Source: CAZKRU01 sp964555235 (GTDB taxonomy: Bacteria; Verrucomicrobiota; Verrucomicrobiia; Methylacidiphilales; CAMAQI01). From it: 64,000 nt of DNA. Of this stretch, positions 60,580 to 64,000 are shown in pieces. A program made the position numbers and the translations under genes. The stretch lies in contig CAZKRU010000005.1 of NCBI GenBank assembly GCA_964555235.1, positions 15,203 to 79,202 on the forward strand, in the 5' to 3' direction. Below the pieces are notes generated by a model, which was given only the letters and a program-made list of their open reading frames with translations, searched no databases and had not been told where the DNA came from. Every line of letters starts with the position of its first letter. Position 1 is the first letter of the stretch.

Positions 60580-61457
60580 GGATTGGCTTCCTTTTGGTCT
60601 GTCTGAGGCGTGGGAATCCTTGGAACAAGAACATTCCAGGCATTGTCTGGATCCAGATTATTTCGGCTGCCCGCTGGGTTGCCTGTGACGATGAAATAGG
60701 CGATGGTTTGACCGGGAGAGATCGCCTGGGTTTGGGGATTAAGAATGCCTGCGGGAATAATTCCGGTGGCATCCCAGAGGCGAACCGGATAGATGCGATC
60801 CCCAACACCAATGGCGACATCCATCGGACGATAAAGAATTTCTTCCGTTGTTTTGTTGCGAAGAATGACGCGGAAAACCAATGAATCCTCGTTTTCAAAC
60901 CGGAAAACATCATCGATAAGAACTTCAAAACCACTGTATTGGATGATTCGGGCCGGGTGAGAGCGATCAATGTCGACAACGGCTTCCGGATGATAGCGGG
61001 CAAGTAGATCATAGGCTTTGGCTCGGTCCAGAAGACCGAGTAGCGAGACTGGAGAAACTGCGGAGAGCGAGGAACGCATCGCCGAGGATCCTTGGGTATC
61101 GATGAAGTTGACGGTAAGAAGAGGCTCGGCAGAGCCTTCCAGAATGATATTGAAAGCCTTTCTACCAATAATCACGGTGATCGGTTGCTTTGCTCCCGGA
61201 TGCAATGCCGTGACGCTAAAGTAATAGGAATTCATTTTCAGGTAGAAGTCATTCCCCGGAATCTGGGTCAGATCCGTAACGATCTTTTGTCCTCGAATGG
61301 CGGAGATTGCAGTTGGGAAAAAGAGGGTGGTAACCCCTTTATCAAACGCCACCGGAATCGTATAAACGATATGGTAATCGAGGGCATACTGCCGGGTGTA
61401 TCGGTTTTGAGCGTGAGCGCAGACCGCGAAAAGCAGGAAGAGAACCAAGGTTCTCAT
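60576..61457 (-). CDS. VirB9/TrbG-like conjugation protein
   Basis: This encodes 293 residues with a signal peptide (MRTLVLFLLFAVCAHAQ), then VFDKGVTTLFFPTAISAIRG-type beta-strand motifs (IPVAFDKGVTTLFFPTAISAIRGQKIV) as in VirB9/TraK and a C-terminal beta domain (VIDDVFRFENEDSLVFRVILRNKTTEEILYRPMDVAIGVGDRIYPVRLWD). Identity rests on these and on the order VirB8-9-10. Confidence 0.65.
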   Translation of the reverse strand: MRTLVLFLLFAVCAHAQNRYTRQYALDYHIVYTIPVAFDKGVTTLFFPTAISAIRGQKIVTDLTQIPGNDFYLKMNSYYFSVTALHPGAKQPITVIIGRKAFNIILEGSAEPLLTVNFIDTQGSSAMRSSLSAVSPVSLLGLLDRAKAYDLLARYHPEAVVDIDRSHPARIIQYSGFEVLIDDVFRFENEDSLVFRVILRNKTTEEILYRPMDVAIGVGDRIYPVRLWDATGIIPAGILNPQTQAISPGQTIAYFIVTGNPAGSRNNLDPDNAWNVLVPRIPTPQTDQKEANP

Positions 61458-62107
61458 AACTTTTGCTCCTTGTAATCGAAGTCTGCGACAACCAAGGGGA
61501 GGAAATTGTTCTCAAGGAGCTTGTCATTCCGGACAAGGGTCAGAGTCAGACGGAACGAAGCGTCATCCCGGAACGGAAGGCCTTTGACTTCACCGGATTT
61601 GATGATTTGTCCGTCGACCTGAACCACGACGTAATCGGCCTTTTTGGGATTTCCCTTCTGATCTTCGATATTCATTTTTCCTTTTTCGAGGATCACCCAT
61701 TGGAGAACCTCCCCCTTTTGATGAATCGATTTGTCGCGAAATTCCTGCTCGTTTTGTTTGAAAACGTCGTGGAGCTTTTCTTTGGCGGCGGTGGTGAAGA
61801 GACGGTCGATCAAATCGCGGTCATCGGGACCGGAGGGGTTGCGTAAAACCAGACAGGCCGTCGCCTTTTTTGCGCAGAACGAATGCAGGCGGGTGGCATT
61901 TTCCCAGTCCTGATTTTCGGCGTAGATGATTTCTCCCGCTTCGGAAATGACGATCACTTTTTCGTTTTTCTTGAGTTCCCGGACCAGAAGATGAGGTAAA
62001 ATGAGAGCGTAGCCGACGGCTCCCAGGGCAATGAAACACCACGCACGGGCGGCAATCTCGGAGGAGACAATCAGCGAAATGGGGTTGGTTCGATCCAGAT
62101 TAAACAT
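61454..62107 (-). CDS. VirB8/TrbF-like inner-membrane conjugation protein
   Basis: This encodes 217 residues: a short cytoplasmic start, one membrane helix (ARAWCFIALGAVGYALILPHLLV) and a soluble periplasmic domain of about 170 residues, the VirB8 topology. ATG 62107 follows the TrbL stop by one base; the longer frame to 62161 would overlap it. It overlaps the VirB9-like gene by four bases. Family assignment relies on topology and gene order. Confidence 0.6.
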   Translation of the reverse strand: MFNLDRTNPISLIVSSEIAARAWCFIALGAVGYALILPHLLVRELKKNEKVIVISEAGEIIYAENQDWENATRLHSFCAKKATACLVLRNPSGPDDRDLIDRLFTTAAKEKLHDVFKQNEQEFRDKSIHQKGEVLQWVILEKGKMNIEDQKGNPKKADYVVVQVDGQIIKSGEVKGLPFRDDASFRLTLTLVRNDKLLENNFLPLVVADFDYKEQKL

Positions 62108-62108
62108 A

Positions 62109-63290
62109 TTAGTTTTCCAGTGCCACGTCATGCCGGGCATCCAGAGCGAGGGACGCTCCAAGCAATTGATTCCGGGTTTCTGCAGCGCTTACGGCTTTCC
62201 CAATGACTTCAGATTCAACATCAATCGTTGGCCCCTCCAACGGGGCTTGCGAGGAAGCGGCCGTGGTGGCACTGCCACTTCCTCCACTTCGTGGACCGCT
62301 CCCGCGTGGTCCGGGAGTGCCTTCTCCAGAAGATCCAGAGCTGGGGGAAAGACCTCCGCGATAAGGAGTCAGAGGAGATGAAGAAGGGGATTCGGAAGAC
62401 TCTCCACCTGCGGAAGAAGGAGCGTGCCCGCCGGTAGCACCACTCATCTTTCCGATGGCGCTCGCGAGTTGACTCATGGATCGGGCCAGAGGCATGGCCG
62501 AGGCGGTCATGAAGGCTGCGGCTCCGGCACTTGCGAGAGCGGGACTGGCTCCACGCAAAATCGCGGTAATTCCGAGGGGAACGCAGAGGTAAAGGAGATT
62601 CATGAAAAGTGCCATGAGCAGAAAACCGCCGAGGAGGGCTGGCCACGAAATAATTCCAATGGTTGCCGCTCCGACTCCTGAAATTCCAAGTCCTGAAAAG
62701 ACTTCAATCCCCACTTTTGAGACAAAAAGATCGGCGAAAGCCGTGCCAATCGGCCAGAGAAGAATTCCAAAAGTGGTAAGGAGGGTGTTAAAGGAAACCG
62801 TGCGTAGTGGTGGGATCTGATACATACAGATCGTGATCGGGGCCATCGCGATCATGCAACTCAGGGCGAAGGGCTGAAACCATTCCAGAATTTTTTGTCC
62901 GAAAACTCCGACCCATTGCAGAAGTTTGTAGATGCAATAACAAAGGGCGTTTTGGATGGATTTGGCGATACCGCCGCCGGTCTGCTCCGGAATCTCCTGA
63001 TTCCAGGCATTCATAAAGGAATCGATTTCGTTACGGATATGGGCTCCCTTTTTCTGAAAGCTTTTTTGCAATTTCTGAACTCCGGTCGGGAAACCGGCTA
63101 GCAAGGAAACGGTTACGACCGCAATTAGGAGGGCCTGAACGATTCCAATCGGATCGTTGCGGGAAAGATAAACGGAGAGCGCCAGCCCCACGACGGAGAA
63201 GAGGAACGCAAACGGAAGCAATTCCTGATAGATGACCATCGATACCTTCGGATCGAAGGCTGCAAAAAGAGGGAAATATGACAGGCTCAT
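62109..63290 (-). CDS. TrbL/VirB6-like polytopic membrane protein
   Basis: This encodes 393 residues with a hydrophobic body of about seven membrane helices (ELLPFAFLFSVVGLALSVYL, LLIAVVTVSLLAGF, CMIAMAPITICMYQIPPL, LLTTFGILLWPIGTAF, ISWPALLGGFLLMALFMNLLYLCVPLGI) and a glycine/serine-rich C-terminal tail of about 110 residues. This is the TrbL/VirB6 pattern. The tail (SSGSSGEGTPGPRGSGPRSGGSG) is of low complexity. Confidence 0.75.
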   Translation of the reverse strand: MSLSYFPLFAAFDPKVSMVIYQELLPFAFLFSVVGLALSVYLSRNDPIGIVQALLIAVVTVSLLAGFPTGVQKLQKSFQKKGAHIRNEIDSFMNAWNQEIPEQTGGGIAKSIQNALCYCIYKLLQWVGVFGQKILEWFQPFALSCMIAMAPITICMYQIPPLRTVSFNTLLTTFGILLWPIGTAFADLFVSKVGIEVFSGLGISGVGAATIGIISWPALLGGFLLMALFMNLLYLCVPLGITAILRGASPALASAGAAAFMTASAMPLARSMSQLASAIGKMSGATGGHAPSSAGGESSESPSSSPLTPYRGGLSPSSGSSGEGTPGPRGSGPRSGGSGSATTAASSQAPLEGPTIDVESEVIGKAVSAAETRNQLLGASLALDARHDVALEN

Positions 63291-63314
63291 GGTGATAAAA
63301 AGCGTCTCTGGCTT

Positions 63315-63473
63315 TTATGGGTGATCATCATTCTTGGTGGCGGATTGGCGCTTCGGTATCAAAAAGCGGCACAATCGCAGACAGAGGATGAGGAAAAAGC
63401 ATTTTACGGAAACGATCGAAAGTTGAATGAGGACGCTCGTAAACCGAGCCAACGCTAAAATTAATAATTTCAT
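63315..63473 (-). CDS. small membrane protein between TrbJ- and TrbL-like genes
   Basis: This encodes 52 residues. ATG 63473 overlaps the stop of the upstream gene (ATGA), and AGGGAAAA precedes it. The sequence (MKLLILALARFTSVLIQLSIVSVKCFFLILCLRLCRFLIPK...) is one or two hydrophobic helices with a basic tail. Size and place resemble small TrbK/VirB3-like genes, but there is no firm match. Confidence 0.6.
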   Translation of the reverse strand: MKLLILALARFTSVLIQLSIVSVKCFFLILCLRLCRFLIPKRQSATKNDDHP

Positions 63474-64000
63474 TTTTCCCTCTTTGAAAGTTTTTTGGCC
63501 GCTTCATTGGATTTCCGGTCACTGGCATAAAAGGCCTTGAGATAAGCTTCATCTTCCTTGGCGGCTTCATTGTCGTTCAGGGTTTTTATCGCCTGCAGTT
63601 TTTGAAATGCCTCATCACTTCGCTTCTTGGCGTCGGCCAGTTTGGTTTGCGCTGCCTGAAGATCGGCAAGTTTCTGGGATTGCTCGGCCTGTGTCGCTGC
63701 GGTTCGTTGATTGATCCGGTCAATTTCTCCGCGAATAACGGCGGCTTCGGCTTCACTGCGCTGGAGTTCCTGACCCAGATTGGAAAAGGCGTTTTCAACG
63801 GCATTGAACTTCGCCATCGGGTCGTGACCTGACAGATCAAGATTACCAAGAGGAGAGGAGGGGGTTGAAAAGTTGACCGGGGAATACAGGCTTTTGATGT
63901 CACTACCCAGAGAGCTGGCGTCACTCATCGTTTTGCCAAGTTCTGAAAAGGTTTTTCCAGCTCCCGAGGGGCCGCCAATGAGATTGCTATCAAGAAGGGC
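63470..64000 (-). CDS. TrbJ/VirB5-like coiled-coil conjugation protein, partial
   Basis: The frame is open to the right edge, so the N-terminus is missing (the visible start reads ALLDSNLIGGPSGAGKTFSELGKTMSD). An ATG at 63928 is probably internal. The C-terminal 110 residues form a long coiled coil (NLGQELQRSEAEAAVIRGEIDRINQRTAATQAEQSQKLADLQAAQTKLADAKKRSDEAF). A TrbJ/VirB5 role as a pilus-tip minor protein is inferred from the coiled coil and the position before TrbL. Confidence 0.55.
   Translation of the reverse strand, partial: ALLDSNLIGGPSGAGKTFSELGKTMSDASSLGSDIKSLYSPVNFSTPSSPLGNLDLSGHDPMAKFNAVENAFSNLGQELQRSEAEAAVIRGEIDRINQRTAATQAEQSQKLADLQAAQTKLADAKKRSDEAFQKLQAIKTLNDNEAAKEDEAYLKAFYASDRKSNEAAKKLSKREK

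Noticed and set aside
63297..63458. Plus-strand frame KKRLWLLWVIIILGGG... ending at 63458
   Set aside because: Looks like a membrane peptide but has no ATG start and lies opposite an ATGA-coupled minus-strand gene.
1..64000. CRISPR arrays
   Set aside because: No regularly spaced direct repeats and no cas-like genes were found; the repeats present are protein-coding (RCC1, YD, PAS) or short intergenic palindromes.

Overview
The window is bacterial chromosome, most likely from the Verrucomicrobiota (inferred). The evidence is a fused ccoN-ccoO cytochrome oxidase gene, giant secreted RCC1/thrombospondin-type-3/RHS proteins, TPR glycosyltransferase-like membrane proteins and many short palindromic intergenic repeats. 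No rRNA or other strong phylogenetic marker is present, so this placement is tentative.

Region 1 (1-9131) is a respiratory block. A divergently transcribed CcoN-like protein that lacks the Cu_B histidines (1-801, running off the left edge) faces a complete cbb3 oxidase operon: a CcoS-like peptide, fused CcoNO, CcoQ, a mono-haem CcoP, CcoG, a 49-aa membrane peptide, a TauE/SafE-type membrane protein and the copper ATPase CcoI. A tRNA-Arg(CCT) follows.

Region 2 (9200-25900) looks like a general stress/envelope locus: a Thivi_2564 family protein, small secreted proteins, a 3D-domain protein, a hybrid histidine kinase with a duplicated PAS domain, dodecin, a P1B-type metal ATPase, D-lactate dehydrogenase, OsmC, CsbD, a cardiolipin-synthase-like PLD enzyme, an MlaE-MlaF-MlaD lipid transport operon, a 2H phosphoesterase, an outer-membrane barrel and a SYLF protein. 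Eight copies of a short palindrome (AGGGTTAyACCCCAT or ATGGGG-n6-CCCCAT) sit upstream of these genes, five of them 33-39 nt before the start codon. I infer an undescribed regulon.

Region 3 (from 26014) opens with an isolated 3' fragment of tRNA-Leu(GAG), the usual scar of tRNA-targeted integration. Its orientation places the inserted DNA to the right. Just inside lie an ADP-ribosyltransferase-like gene with a 43-aa partner and two convergent proteins made only of helicase-associated (HA) repeats. A 17.7-kb surface-protein locus follows (30065-47740): two proteins with 14 RCC1 repeats each, a YadA-head-like protein, and a 2967-aa RHS protein with an unrecognised C-terminal domain followed by a small lipoprotein that may be its immunity protein. 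Two membrane glycosyltransferase-like proteins come next.

Region 4 (51150-64000) begins with an IS5-family element inserted in frame into an IS3-family transposase remnant. It continues with a minus-strand conjugation module: TrbJ/VirB5-like, a small membrane protein, TrbL/VirB6, VirB8-, VirB9- and VirB10-like proteins, a lipoprotein, ArdC antirestriction protein, a small DNA-binding protein, relaxase, VirD4/TraG coupling protein and a ClpB-D2-like AAA+ ATPase. The VirB4 and VirB11 ATPases and the integrase are not in the window and probably lie to the right.
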